Positions 52,625-61,146 of a stretch of DNA of 64,000 nt are shown in pieces. The position numbers and the translations under genes were made by a program. Position 1 is the stretch's first letter. Every line of letters begins with the position of its first letter. A model generated the notes under the pieces. The model searched no databases and had not been told where the DNA came from. It saw nothing but the letters and a program-made list of their open reading frames with translations. Origin of the DNA: Roseibium algicola (GTDB lineage Bacteria > Pseudomonadota > Alphaproteobacteria > Rhizobiales > Stappiaceae); assembly GCF_001999245.1 (NCBI RefSeq), contig NZ_CP019630.1, positions 4,741,001-4,805,000 of the forward strand, in the 5' to 3' direction.

Positions 52625-54121
52625 TTAGAAGAGACGCAGAACGTTCTGGTCTGCCTGTGCTGCGAAGGACAGCGAGGTAGAAGCCAGGCTCTGGCGAGTC
52701 TGCAGGGCCAGCAGGTTTGCACCTTCTTCGTTGGTGTCGGCCAGCGTCAGCTTGCCAGCACCTTCTTCCAGCGTGTTGATCAGGTTCTTGGTGAAGTCCT
52801 GACGGTTTTCAACGATGGAGAGGTTGGTACCGAAGGAGGAAGCCTGCGTTCTCAGGTTCGACAGTGCAGTATTCAACCGGTCAACAGTACGGTTGATGTC
52901 CGTATCCGTCGCAAAGCCACTGTCGGAGATCGCCGAGATGCCGATACCGGTGGTGTTTGCGGTGAAGCCGGAGCTTGCAAAGTCGTCGTTGTCACTGGTC
53001 AGCGACAAGTCGGTTTCCGAAGTGATGGTGATGCGGCCAGAGCCAGTGTCGAAGTCAGCGGAGACGCCGTTGAAGTCGTTGATGAAGTTTTCCAGATCAT
53101 CAACCGTGCTGTCGTCTTCAACTTCGAAGGAGCCGAGCTCGTAGCCGTTGCCGTCCGTCAGCGTCAGAGTGTCGCCAACAGAGAAGGAACCGGAGTTGAT
53201 CAGAGCATCCGTGGTCGAGGAGAACGCAGTCGCGTCGACGAGGGTGCCTGCAAAGCTCGTGGTCGCAGAACCGTTACCACCGATGTAGAAGTCTTCATCG
53301 GAGTAGATGGTCAGTTCGCCCGTGCCGTTGTCGAATTCTGCACGAACACCGGCAATGGCGTTGAGGCCATCAACCAGATCCTGAACGGAAGCCGTCGAGG
53401 AAACACCACCGGAGAGCACGGCCGGGTTGGTGGCAGTGTCGTCGACGAAGGACAGGCTCTGGGTCGTGGAGATCAGAGTGGAGTCCGACAGGGTGGAGGA
53501 AGTGTTCAGGGCAGAACCGCCAGAATCCTGCAGGGTGATGACGGTCTTGCCGCCCTGCAGCTGCAGGGATGCGGAAGCGCCTTCGCCTTCTGCGAGGTCG
53601 GAAAGGTTCAGACCGGTGGACAGTGCGGTGTCGGTGTAGTCAACAGCTTCAATGTCGAGCTTCGAAGTGGAGTCTTCGTTGAAGATGGTTCTCAGGTCGT
53701 TGCCTTCACCTGCGAGCAGGTTCTTGCCTTTATAACCGGAGTCCTTCGCCAGGTCTTCGATCTGCGTCAGCAGGTCGTTGTACTGAGCAGCAAACTGCTT
53801 GCGCTCGTACTGGCTCTGGGTCTGCAGGGCCTGGTTGGCCTTTGCTTTTGCAGATTCAACGAGCTTGGTGATGCTCGAAATACCCTGGTCGGCTGCCTTC
53901 AGGGTCTGCGTGGACTGGCCCATGTCGTCCAGAAGAGTGGACAGGTCGTTTGCACGGGAGGTCAGGCCGGAAGCCGTGAAGAAGCTGTTCGGATTGTCCA
54001 GAGCGGAGTTCACTTTTTTACCGGTCGCCAGTTTGTTCTGGACGTCCGACATGAACTGTGCGGTGGACTGAAGGGTGTTGAGGTTCGCGCGAACCGCGCT
54101 CGACAGAGTAATGTCGGCCAT
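52625..54121 (-). CDS. Flagellin (copy 3)
   Basis: 498 residues (MADITLSSAVRANLNTLQST), the third tandem flagellin. The D0/D1 ends match copy 2 closely and the central region is near-identical to it at both protein and DNA level, which points to recent gene conversion. It has its own leader with an AGGAA-loop hairpin and its own terminator, so it is transcribed independently. Confidence 0.94.
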   Translation of the reverse strand: MADITLSSAVRANLNTLQSTAQFMSDVQNKLATGKKVNSALDNPNSFFTASGLTSRANDLSTLLDDMGQSTQTLKAADQGISSITKLVESAKAKANQALQTQSQYERKQFAAQYNDLLTQIEDLAKDSGYKGKNLLAGEGNDLRTIFNEDSTSKLDIEAVDYTDTALSTGLNLSDLAEGEGASASLQLQGGKTVITLQDSGGSALNTSSTLSDSTLISTTQSLSFVDDTATNPAVLSGGVSSTASVQDLVDGLNAIAGVRAEFDNGTGELTIYSDEDFYIGGNGSATTSFAGTLVDATAFSSTTDALINSGSFSVGDTLTLTDGNGYELGSFEVEDDSTVDDLENFINDFNGVSADFDTGSGRITITSETDLSLTSDNDDFASSGFTANTTGIGISAISDSGFATDTDINRTVDRLNTALSNLRTQASSFGTNLSIVENRQDFTKNLINTLEEGAGKLTLADTNEEGANLLALQTRQSLASTSLSFAAQADQNVLRLF

Positions 54122-54152
54122 TTTGTGTCCTTTCTAGGAGTACAAGATACGA

Positions 54153-54169
54153 GGACCCTTCCTGGGTCC
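54153..54169 (-). promoter_or_regulatory. Leader hairpin of flagellin 3 with AGGAA loop
   Basis: In the mRNA, GGACCC-AGGAA-GGGUCC forms a perfect 6-bp stem with a 5-nt loop, ending 31 nt before the AUG. Confidence 0.7.
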
Positions 54170-54216
54170 GAGGGACATCTATCGGCGCTTTCTTGTAAGA
54201 AGTTCTAAACAAAGAT

Positions 54217-54234
54217 GGTTAGCGCAAATTAACC
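54217..54234. promoter_or_regulatory. GGTTA-N8-TAACC dyad upstream of flagellin 3
   Basis: A dyad of 5-base arms about 95-113 bases upstream of the start codon, resembling the GGTTAA-containing inverted repeat before flagellin 2. It may bind a shared regulator. Confidence 0.35.
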
Positions 54235-54747
54235 TTAACAGCCCCCTAAGCCGAGCAACTAAAATCATTGCCAGAAAAAGTTGAGTATATTGTTTTGAAA
54301 GATAAATTTTAGCTGAGTAAAGATCTTAACGGGGACCAGCGAAAGCTTGAAGAATGCCTCTTGCCAGGTGCTCGGGCAGCGCAAATTTCCCCTAAGGGCG
54401 GTCGACTTGTCTGAAACCTGACGGATTTGTTAACTCGTGTGCGGAACGAGGCAGGTGAAGGTGCCGAAATCGAGGACGATAGACAGATGCGCCGGCAAGA
54501 CGCGCCGGGCCGATTGCACGCGGGGTTTGCCAGCAGCTTTATAGAGCAAGCGTCAGGGGGGCGTGAGGAGGCTGCAAGCGATCAGTTCAAAGACCGTGTG
54601 GGGGCGAAGCTGAAGGCGTCGCTGGAGGAGGGCAGCAAACCTGCGGGAGGGGATTGGGGAAAGTCGAGTAGACAGGGGATTACCAAGGTCACAGCAAAGC
54701 CAGGCGCCGTCGGGAAACGGGCAAGGTATGAGGATGGCTGCGCCTGA
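54235..54747. other. Intergenic stretch between flagellin 3 and the FlaG-like gene
   Basis: About 510 bases. A plus-strand open frame at 54427-54747 begins with TTG and lacks a recognisable domain and ribosome site, so I do not call it. Nothing else is visible. Confidence 0.4.
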
Positions 54748-55143
54748 TCAGATAACGCGTTGAACCGGTTCTGCCTGAGGCTGGGTTTGCCGGGTTTCTA
54801 TCGACTCGTTGTACGCCCGCAGACGAAGCAATGTCTCTGCAGGTATCTGCCGGACGACCTGACCGGTTTCGGTGTTGGTCGCAACATAGACCAGGGCATC
54901 ATATTCCGGGTCGATGATGTTCTGGCGTTCAACCGTGGAAGAAAACCGTTCGCCAAACGAACGCTGGTCGCGCTCGTTGTTCGCACTGCGCTGTGCGTTT
55001 TGCGTCTCGGTGGATGGTCTTACGGTCTCTTCGACCGGAAGGTCCGTCTCAACTGAAGGAGCATTGCGCTCCGGAGCCCGCGCTACCGGCGTAATCGCCG
55101 TATATGTCGGCGATGGCGGCCGGGCCAATCCCGTGTCCAACAT
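54748..55143 (-). CDS. FlaG-like flagellar protein
   Basis: 131 residues. The N-terminal ~70 residues are Pro/Thr/Asn-rich and probably disordered. The C-terminal part DALVYVATNTETGQVVRQIP follows the FlaG fold pattern (short strands, then an E-T-G turn and QIP). GGAGGAAAAG precedes the ATG. FlaG-type proteins affect filament length or assembly. Its place between flagellins and flgN/flgJ supports this. Confidence 0.68.
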   Translation of the reverse strand: MLDTGLARPPSPTYTAITPVARAPERNAPSVETDLPVEETVRPSTETQNAQRSANNERDQRSFGERFSSTVERQNIIDPEYDALVYVATNTETGQVVRQIPAETLLRLRAYNESIETRQTQPQAEPVQRVI

Positions 55144-55344
55144 CTTTTCCTCCGGGTGACTAACAACTTTTACCCGATCAATCTGGAAAGATAACGTAAG
55201 GGAATGAATCGTCTGTTAACGGAATGATTAGACTTTTAAGGATTGCGATCTATCCGGTTGCGCCTGTTCCTGATTCGCTCTCGCAGTCCCGTCCTGCCGT
55301 TTGGGGAAACCTCTGGGCAGGTTTCGCGAGGGGGATAAATACAC

Positions 55345-55370
55345 GAAAAGCTCCCGGCGGGGAGCTTTTC
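55345..55370 (-). terminator. Terminator after the flgI-flgJ-flgN-like operon
   Basis: GAAAAGCTCC and GGAGCTTTTC pair perfectly with a 6-nt loop, 47 bases beyond the stop of the FlgN-like gene. Confidence 0.75.
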
Positions 55371-55417
55371 ATCGTTACAGGATACCCGGCGTGGTTCTTG
55401 CTAGCTGTCAGCAATCC

Positions 55418-55912
55418 TCAGAGCGACTGATTGACAGCGATGCCCCGAGCGGATTGCGGTCCGGTTGGCGCAGAACCGTTTCGTCCGTAGGTGGTCGGTG
55501 CATTGGCATTCTTGGCGCCGGCGACCTTCGCGACGGTTGCAACGATGTTATTGGCAACGTCTCTTGCCGTTGAAAGCACCGCCAGGTTGATGCGCAGAAC
55601 CGGCTGGAATTCGCTGTGCTGGCGACGCAGCGACTGGGTGGATGCCGGGGAAAGATTGCCCAGGGCGACCGCGTGTTCCTTCGCTGTCATCATGCCGCGG
55701 GTGTATTCGTGGATCAGCCGGGCCTTGTCGGGCTGCAGCTCGCCAGCTTCCCGGAGTTTACCGGCCCTGACCAGATCGGTTTCCATTTCGATCACGGACA
55801 GGAGGGCTTCCATGGTGCCGGACAAGGCAGAGCAGAACTGCTCGGCTTCCTGCTGGCTGGTAGGCCGCTCAAGGGAAAATGGAAAGGTGGATGCGTTGGG
55901 TTGTGCGGTCAT
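55418..55912 (-). CDS. FlgN-like flagellar protein
   Basis: 164 residues, mostly helical (EAEQFCSALSGTMEALLSVI, EMETDLVRAGKLREAGEL), with a disordered Gly/Asn/Pro tail. The size, helical hairpin and the position downstream of flgI-flgJ match alphaproteobacterial FlgN-like genes, which encode a chaperone for hook-associated proteins. It overlaps the rod-binding protein gene by four bases. Similarity is by pattern only. Confidence 0.65.
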   Translation of the reverse strand: MTAQPNASTFPFSLERPTSQQEAEQFCSALSGTMEALLSVIEMETDLVRAGKLREAGELQPDKARLIHEYTRGMMTAKEHAVALGNLSPASTQSLRRQHSEFQPVLRINLAVLSTARDVANNIVATVAKVAGAKNANAPTTYGRNGSAPTGPQSARGIAVNQSL

Positions 55913-56223
55913 CTTGACCCCTCCTGCAATGCGAGCAGTTCACGTTCCACGCTGTCGGCAAGGCCGATGCCGCCTGTTTGGGCGATGTTGCGTGCATATT
56001 CGTCGACCAGAAGGCTCTGCCAGGCATCCGCCCCGTGGCCTTTGCCCCAGGTGCCACCGTTTTCAAGGCCGGTGAACATGTTCTGGAGCATGGTGTTCAG
56101 GAAAACGGCCTCAAACTCTTCGGCGGCCTCGCGAACCCGCGTCTTGTTGGTCCGGTCGACGCCGCGCAGCGTGTCCAGCGGGCTTTGTTGAAAGGATGTC
56201 GGTGAAACAAGCTCGGCCATCAC
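55909..56223 (-). CDS. flgJ: Rod-binding protein (FlgJ N-terminal domain/CheL)
   Basis: 104 residues covering only the FlgJ rod-binding domain (REAAEEFEAVFLNTMLQNMF, then DEYARNIAQTGGIGLAD). There is no muramidase domain, as is usual in Alphaproteobacteria (CheL in Caulobacter). The start overlaps the flgI stop by four bases, so it is translationally coupled. It caps the rod during assembly; the wall-cutting enzyme must come from elsewhere. Confidence 0.87.
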   Translation of the reverse strand: MMAELVSPTSFQQSPLDTLRGVDRTNKTRVREAAEEFEAVFLNTMLQNMFTGLENGGTWGKGHGADAWQSLLVDEYARNIAQTGGIGLADSVERELLALQEGSR

Positions 56224-57362
56224 AGCACCTCGATATCGGCCTGGAGGGCACCTGCGGCCTTGATGGCCTGCAGGATCGAGATCATGTCGCGCGGACCGAT
56301 CCCGAGGGCGTTCAGGCCATCAACAAGCTGCTTCAGCGTGACGGTTTGCGGAACGATGGCGAGTTTGGAGCCTTCCTCGTCCACGGTGACGTCAGAACGC
56401 GGTACCACGGCGGTCTGGCCGTTTGCGAAAGGCAGCGGCTGCGAGACCTGTGGAGATTCGGCAATCGTCACGGTCAGGTTGCCCTGGGCAACGGCGACCA
56501 TGGAAACCTTCACGTCCTGTCCCATGACGATGATGCCGGAGTTCTCGTCGATGACGATGCGGGCTGCCAGATCCGGTTCGACGATCAGCTGCTCGATGTC
56601 CGTCAGAAGATCGACGATGTTGCCATCATATTGCTGCGGCAGGTCGATGCGTACGGTTGCCGGATCAAGCGGTTCGGCTGTCGGCATGCCGATCAGTTCG
56701 TTGACGGAGAGCGCGATGCGCCGCGCTGTGGTCAGGTCCGGATTGCGCAGGGCGAGACGAAGCGTGGTCAGCGAAGCCAGCTTGAATTCCAGTTCGCGTT
56801 CAACAAGGCCGCCGTTGGCGATCCGTCCGGCGGTGGGAACACCGCGAACAACCGACGCGGCATCCGCTTGTGCGGAAAAGCCGCCGATCGCGATCGAACC
56901 TTGGGCGATAGCGTAGACTTCACCATCGGCACCGACCAGCGGTGTGACCAGAAGCGTGCCGCCCTGAAGCGATTCTGAATCGCCGAGGGCGCTGACGTTG
57001 ACGTCGATCCGGGTACCTTGTGTGGAGAAGGGCGGCAGGTTGGCAGTTACCATGACGGCCGCGACGGTGTTGGTGTTCAGGTCGATGTTGCGGGTGTTGA
57101 CACCGAGACGTTCCAGCATGGCCTGCAGGCTCTGCTGCGTGAAAGGCGAATTGTTGAGCGAGTCGCCAGTGCCATTCAGGCCGACCACGAGGCCGTAGCC
57201 AATGAGCTGGTTTTCGCGAATGCCTTCGAAATCGGCAATATCCTTGATACGGGAGGCGGCGTGTACCGGTGCCAGCAAGGTTGTTGCAGCAACGGCGGCG
57301 GCAGCACCCAGAAGTGCCAGCCGCTTGAACCCTCCGCAGATCATTTCACCAATTTTTCGCAT
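56220..57362 (-). CDS. flgI: Flagellar P-ring protein FlgI
   Basis: 380 residues from the ATG at 57362 (MRKIGEMICGGF); an ATG at 57344 is possible. The signal peptide ends at APVHA-AS (residue 36). Family blocks: RIKDIADFEGIRENQLIGYG, VGLNGTGDS and the C-terminal ISILQAIKAAGAL. It forms the periplasmic P-ring. It is the first gene of the flgI-flgJ-flgN-like operon and is preceded by a sigma-54-type promoter. Confidence 0.94.
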   Translation of the reverse strand: MRKIGEMICGGFKRLALLGAAAAVAATTLLAPVHAASRIKDIADFEGIRENQLIGYGLVVGLNGTGDSLNNSPFTQQSLQAMLERLGVNTRNIDLNTNTVAAVMVTANLPPFSTQGTRIDVNVSALGDSESLQGGTLLVTPLVGADGEVYAIAQGSIAIGGFSAQADAASVVRGVPTAGRIANGGLVERELEFKLASLTTLRLALRNPDLTTARRIALSVNELIGMPTAEPLDPATVRIDLPQQYDGNIVDLLTDIEQLIVEPDLAARIVIDENSGIIVMGQDVKVSMVAVAQGNLTVTIAESPQVSQPLPFANGQTAVVPRSDVTVDEEGSKLAIVPQTVTLKQLVDGLNALGIGPRDMISILQAIKAAGALQADIEVL

Positions 57363-57428
57363 TACTGATCTGGCCCGCCATCGTGTTTCCGGCTTTGCTG
57401 CCGGGATACATATATTCGAAATGCGCAA

Positions 57429-57444
57429 TGCGAGAGCCGTGCCA
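57429..57444 (-). promoter_or_regulatory. Sigma-54-type promoter of flgI
   Basis: On the minus strand TGGCACG-GCTC-TCGCA matches the -24/-12 consensus with one mismatch (TCGC for TTGC) and nearly repeats the flgE promoter. The expected leader to the ATG at 57362 is about 55 nt. Confidence 0.65.
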
Positions 57445-57567
57445 CTTTTTACAAAGGCTTTGGTTCTTTCCATAAAAGTGGCGGAAATCCGGGCTCTTTG
57501 CTGGTATGATCACGAGCATATCCACGCAAAACTGTCGCTTGAGGTTAAAGAATTGTACCTGTTGGTC

Positions 57568-57580
57568 GGCAAATATTGCC
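57568..57580. promoter_or_regulatory. GGCAA-ATA-TTGCC palindrome, candidate FlbD-type site
   Basis: A perfect 5-base dyad lies 124 bases upstream of the flgI sigma-54 promoter and 98 bases upstream of fliX. Position and sequence resemble the dyad before flgE. The rest of the 315-base flgI-fliX gap holds no gene. Confidence 0.45.
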
Positions 57581-57677
57581 TCACCCCCAAGGACTCATTT
57601 ACCCTTCTCGGCAGAATCTGACGGGCAGAGCCACTCCATGCGCCAGAATTGCCGTCAGTCCGACTGGAAGATCGATC

Positions 57678-58097
57678 ATGCGTATTACAGGCAATAAACC
57701 CATTTCCGGCGTTCAGGGACGAGGCGCCAAGAAGAGCGTTTCTTCAAGCGGCGACCAGTTCGCACCGGACCTTGGGGGTGAGGTTTCACAGTCTTCCCAG
57801 ACCGCGGGCGGTGCGTCCATTCAGGGCATGGATGCCTTGCTGGCCCTGCAGGAGGTTGACGACCGTGCCGAGCGCCGATCCCGCGCTACCAAGCACGGGC
57901 ACAATCTGCTGGACACACTGGAGTCGGTGCGGGCGGATCTGCTTGCCGGACACGTGTCGGAGGACCGGCTGGAGCTGCTCGCCAGGCAGGTTTCCAAACG
58001 CCAGTCGAGTGGTGATCCTGAGGTTGATTCGGTGCTCGAGGAGATCGAATTGCGGGTCAAAGTCGAGCTTGCAAAGCTCGGCCGATTCCAGGATTGA
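57678..58097 (+). CDS. fliX: Flagellar assembly regulator FliX
   Basis: 139 residues from the ATG at 57678 (MRITGNKPISGVQGRG). The conserved C-terminal half (GMDALLALQEVDDRAERRSR, then GHNLLDTLESVRADLLAGHV) is the FliX domain. In Caulobacter FliX couples basal-body assembly to the sigma-54 activator FlbD. Divergence from flgI and the sigma-54 promoters nearby fit such a circuit here; flbD itself is not in the window. Confidence 0.87.
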   Translation: MRITGNKPISGVQGRGAKKSVSSSGDQFAPDLGGEVSQSSQTAGGASIQGMDALLALQEVDDRAERRSRATKHGHNLLDTLESVRADLLAGHVSEDRLELLARQVSKRQSSGDPEVDSVLEEIELRVKVELAKLGRFQD

Positions 58098-58262
58098 GCG
58101 TGCACACAAATCGATAAAATTTGTCGGCTTAGTGTTCAAAATTTACGCAACGTCTTGAAAGGTATAAACTTTCCTTGACGCCATTTTTAGCAAATGAACC
58201 GTTGTCCGCTGGCGGAACCGCCTATATATTGCGCCCGGCATAACGGTAATCCGGAGCTATCG

Positions 58263-58679
58263 ATGACGGTTGAAATTGAGTCTGAATATCGACCCTCGGA
58301 AGACGAGCCGTTCATGAATGACAGGCAGCGCGAGTACTTTCGGAACAAGCTGCTTGTGTGGAAAGAAGAGATCCTGAAGGAAAGCAAGGAAACCCTCGCC
58401 AATCTTCAGGAGGAAAGCCAGAACCATCCTGACTTTGCCGACCGTGCGTCGTCCGAAACGGATCGGTCCATTGAACTTCGCGCCAGGGACCGTCAGCGGA
58501 AACTGATCTCGAAGATCGATGATGCCTTGGAACGCATTACAGACGGAAGCTATGGCTATTGCGAAGAGACCGGCGAGCCGATCTCTCTTCGGCGCCTCGA
58601 GGCGCGCCCGATCGCGACTTTGTCGATCGAGGCTCAGGAAGCCCACGAGCGTCGGGAAAAAGTGTATCGCGACGACTGA
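58263..58679 (+). CDS. dksA: RNA polymerase-binding protein DksA (zinc-ligand-poor form)
   Basis: 138 residues from the ATG at 58263 (MTVEIESEYRPSEDEPFM). The coiled-coil domain with the tip region DRASSETDRS is followed by the globular part GSYGYCEETGEPISLRRLEA. Of the four zinc-finger cysteines only the first remains (C-x2-T, then S and A), as in zinc-independent DksA forms of Alphaproteobacteria. It modulates transcription with ppGpp. A terminator follows. Confidence 0.9.
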   Translation: MTVEIESEYRPSEDEPFMNDRQREYFRNKLLVWKEEILKESKETLANLQEESQNHPDFADRASSETDRSIELRARDRQRKLISKIDDALERITDGSYGYCEETGEPISLRRLEARPIATLSIEAQEAHERREKVYRDD

Positions 58680-58735
58680 TTTCCAGAAAACGGCCGGTTT
58701 GCCGCACAGACGGCAGATCCGTAACGACTTTCAAG

Positions 58736-58762
58736 ACCTTCCCCTCGTGGGAAGGTTTTTTT
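58736..58762 (+). terminator. Rho-independent terminator of dksA
   Basis: Stem ACCTTCCC/GGGAAGGT with a 5-nt loop, followed by six T. Confidence 0.88.
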
Positions 58763-58802
58763 ATGTCTGTGGGCAGCTTTCCCATGCCGACCGCCCGCAC
58801 GC

Positions 58803-58907
58803 CTCACCCTGAGAAGGACCATCAGGTCCGCCTCGAAGGTTGGGCAGCACGCTCACAAGCATGCGACCCATCCTTCGAGACAGCGCTATGCGCTTCCTCA
58901 GGATAAG
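58803..58907. repeat. Dispersed intergenic palindromic repeat (cruciform-like)
   Basis: Two imperfectly complementary arms of about 42 bases (CCTGAG...CTCGAAGG and CCTTCGAG...CTCAGG cores). Each arm carries its own small hairpin (GGACC-ATCA-GGTCC; AGCGC-TAT-GCGCT). This CCTGAGGA/TCGAAGGATG type is widespread between genes in Rhizobiales. Confidence 0.7.
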
Positions 58908-58957
58908 TTTTTGGGGGAGCCTGCTCGTTCAAGCAGGCTTGCGAAAGTCGAGACCGT

Positions 58958-60940
58958 TCAAAGCGTGATCCGGTAACGGGCAAAGCCGTCTGCGCCGTCA
59001 CCTGCCGGTTCAATCTTGACCCCTTCCACCGAGGCAGCGTGCTGTGTACCGCCCGGGCCGGTTTCGAACAGGACGCTGGTATCCGGCATCGGTTTGAACG
59101 ACCAGTTGGCATCTGCCGAAGGGTTGATCGTGCCCTGTTCGACAATGTAGCGCACCAGGACGTCGCGATTGGTGTCCGGGCCGATGAAAACGACAACGTC
59201 GTCGCTGATGCCGGGGAAATTGCCACCGCCACCTGCACGGTAATTGTTGGTCGCAACCACGAAGGTTGCTTCAGGATCAAGCGGTGCGTCGTTGAACTCC
59301 AGGTTCACGATGCGGCTGGCGTCCGGATTGAGGACTTCGCCTTTCGCGTCGTATTTCGACGGCTGGCTCAGGTCTATCTGGTAGGTAACACCGTCGATCA
59401 CATCGAAATTATAGCTTGGAAACTCCGGGTTGATCAGTGTCTGGTCGGCCTTGCCCGGCTCGACTTCCTGGAAAATTCCGGCTGAACGTTCCAGCCATTC
59501 CTTCACCGTGCTGCCCTTGATGGCGACCGCGCGAATGGTGTTCGGATACAGGTAGAGATCGGCCACGTTCTTGATGGCGACATCGCCGACCGGAACGTCG
59601 GTGTAGTAGTCCGGGCCGCCACGACCGCCGGCCTTGAAAGGCGCTGCTGCGGAAAGAACCGGCAGGCCTTCCCATTCCGTACCCTTCAGCATCTGTTCGA
59701 TGTACCAGATCTGCGCCTTTGAAACGATCTGGACGCTCGGGTCGTCGGCCACGAGGGCGAAATAGGAATGCAAGGGAGCCGACGTCTTGCCGACGGGGCG
59801 GCGGACATAGGCAAGGGTTGCCTCGTGATCTTCCTTCACCGCATCGAGTACATCCTGCTGGCTCTCCACCAGCGGTGTCACGGTTCGACCTTCTTTTTCG
59901 TAGATCGGACGTGCTTCGGTCATGAAATTGGCGACACGCCAACCGTTGCCGTCGCGCTCGATCATCAGGTCGATGACGCCCAGATGCGATCCCCAGAAAC
60001 CGCCCATCGCGGCAGGCTTGCCGAACAACGTGCCTTTCTCGCTGTCGATACCCGGCAGCCCCTCATACTGGGGACCGGGGAAGACCAGATGCTGGTGACC
60101 GGTAAAGACGGCGTCGATCCCGTCCACGCCGGCAAGGTGCAGGGAGGCGTTTTCCATGCCTTCGGAATAATCGTTGGCATCAATCCCCGAGTGGGAGAGG
60201 GCGATTACAAGGTCGCAGCCCTGTTCGCGCATTTCCGGGACGAAGGCCTTGGCGGTTTCGATAATGTCACGCGCATTGGCGTTGCCTTCCAGGTGGCGGC
60301 GGTCCCAGTTCATGATCTGCGGTGGCACGAAGCCGATGAAGCCGATCTTGATCGGATAGGACTTGCCGGCACCGTCGGTGACCTGTTTTTCAACGATCAC
60401 ATAGGGCTTCAGGAAAAGGGCGTCGTCTCGCGGGTTGCCGGCCAGCGTGCTGCCCTTGACAAGATTGGCGCAGACGACGGGGAAATTGGCCCCGGCCAGC
60501 ACCTTCATCATGAAGTCCAGACCGTAGTTGAATTCGTGGTTGCCGAGTGTTGCCGCGTCGAATTCAAGGACGTTCATGCCCTTGATGACCGGGTGCAGGT
60601 CACCTTCGCTCATGCCGCGTTCATAGGCGACATAGTCCCCCATCGGGTTGCCTTGCAGAAAGTCGCCATTGTCGACCAGAACCGAGTTTGTCGCCTCGTT
60701 CCGGATATCGCGGATCAGTGTGGCTGTTCGGGCGAGGCCGGCGGTGTCGACAGGTTTGTCGCTGTAGTAGTCGTAAGGGAAGACATGGACATGGAGGTCC
60801 GTGGTCTCCATCAGGCGAAGGTGAGCCGTACCTTCCTTGGCCAGAACGGAATAGGGGTGCAGAGCTGCCGTGAAGCCAGTTGCCGCCGCGCCCATCAAAA
60901 GGGTGCGCCGTGAAATCGAAAAGTCTTTGATACTGGACAT
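58958..60940 (-). CDS. cpdB: 2',3'-cyclic-nucleotide 2'-phosphodiesterase / 3'-nucleotidase (CpdB-like)
   Basis: A 660-residue periplasmic enzyme. The N-terminus SRRTLLMGAAATGFTAALHP is a Tat-type signal. Metallophosphatase motifs: DLH at 48-50, GDFLQG from 92, GNHE at 133-136, SHSG and GHQH. The C-terminal 5'-nucleotidase domain follows at about 400-600. It hydrolyses cyclic and 3' nucleotides for phosphate and nucleoside scavenging. Single gene; it is not a flagellar function despite its location. Confidence 0.92.
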   Translation of the reverse strand: MSSIKDFSISRRTLLMGAAATGFTAALHPYSVLAKEGTAHLRLMETTDLHVHVFPYDYYSDKPVDTAGLARTATLIRDIRNEATNSVLVDNGDFLQGNPMGDYVAYERGMSEGDLHPVIKGMNVLEFDAATLGNHEFNYGLDFMMKVLAGANFPVVCANLVKGSTLAGNPRDDALFLKPYVIVEKQVTDGAGKSYPIKIGFIGFVPPQIMNWDRRHLEGNANARDIIETAKAFVPEMREQGCDLVIALSHSGIDANDYSEGMENASLHLAGVDGIDAVFTGHQHLVFPGPQYEGLPGIDSEKGTLFGKPAAMGGFWGSHLGVIDLMIERDGNGWRVANFMTEARPIYEKEGRTVTPLVESQQDVLDAVKEDHEATLAYVRRPVGKTSAPLHSYFALVADDPSVQIVSKAQIWYIEQMLKGTEWEGLPVLSAAAPFKAGGRGGPDYYTDVPVGDVAIKNVADLYLYPNTIRAVAIKGSTVKEWLERSAGIFQEVEPGKADQTLINPEFPSYNFDVIDGVTYQIDLSQPSKYDAKGEVLNPDASRIVNLEFNDAPLDPEATFVVATNNYRAGGGGNFPGISDDVVVFIGPDTNRDVLVRYIVEQGTINPSADANWSFKPMPDTSVLFETGPGGTQHAASVEGVKIEPAGDGADGFARYRITL

Positions 60941-61146
60941 GGAATGGCTCCTGTTCGGTCGCTCGGCGATTGGTGTCGTTCAGCCTTGCGGAACAGCACG
61001 AGCCGGACCGACAGCTGCCGGTGCCAGCCGGGCGGCATGTTTCCGCGGCACACGGTTTTGGTCCGCAAGGATTACAACCGTATGACGCAAATTGCTGCCC
61101 GGATCGTCAGTTTTGTCAAGCAGGTTTATGGGCCGTCGAGCGGGGT

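Noticed and set aside
52616..54208. Long plus-strand open frame opposite flagellin 3
   Set aside because: Antisense to a certain flagellin gene and built from its codon pattern; no recognisable protein features.
54427..54747. Plus-strand open frame of 106 codons after flagellin 3
   Set aside because: TTG start, no Shine-Dalgarno, no family pattern; treated as non-coding.
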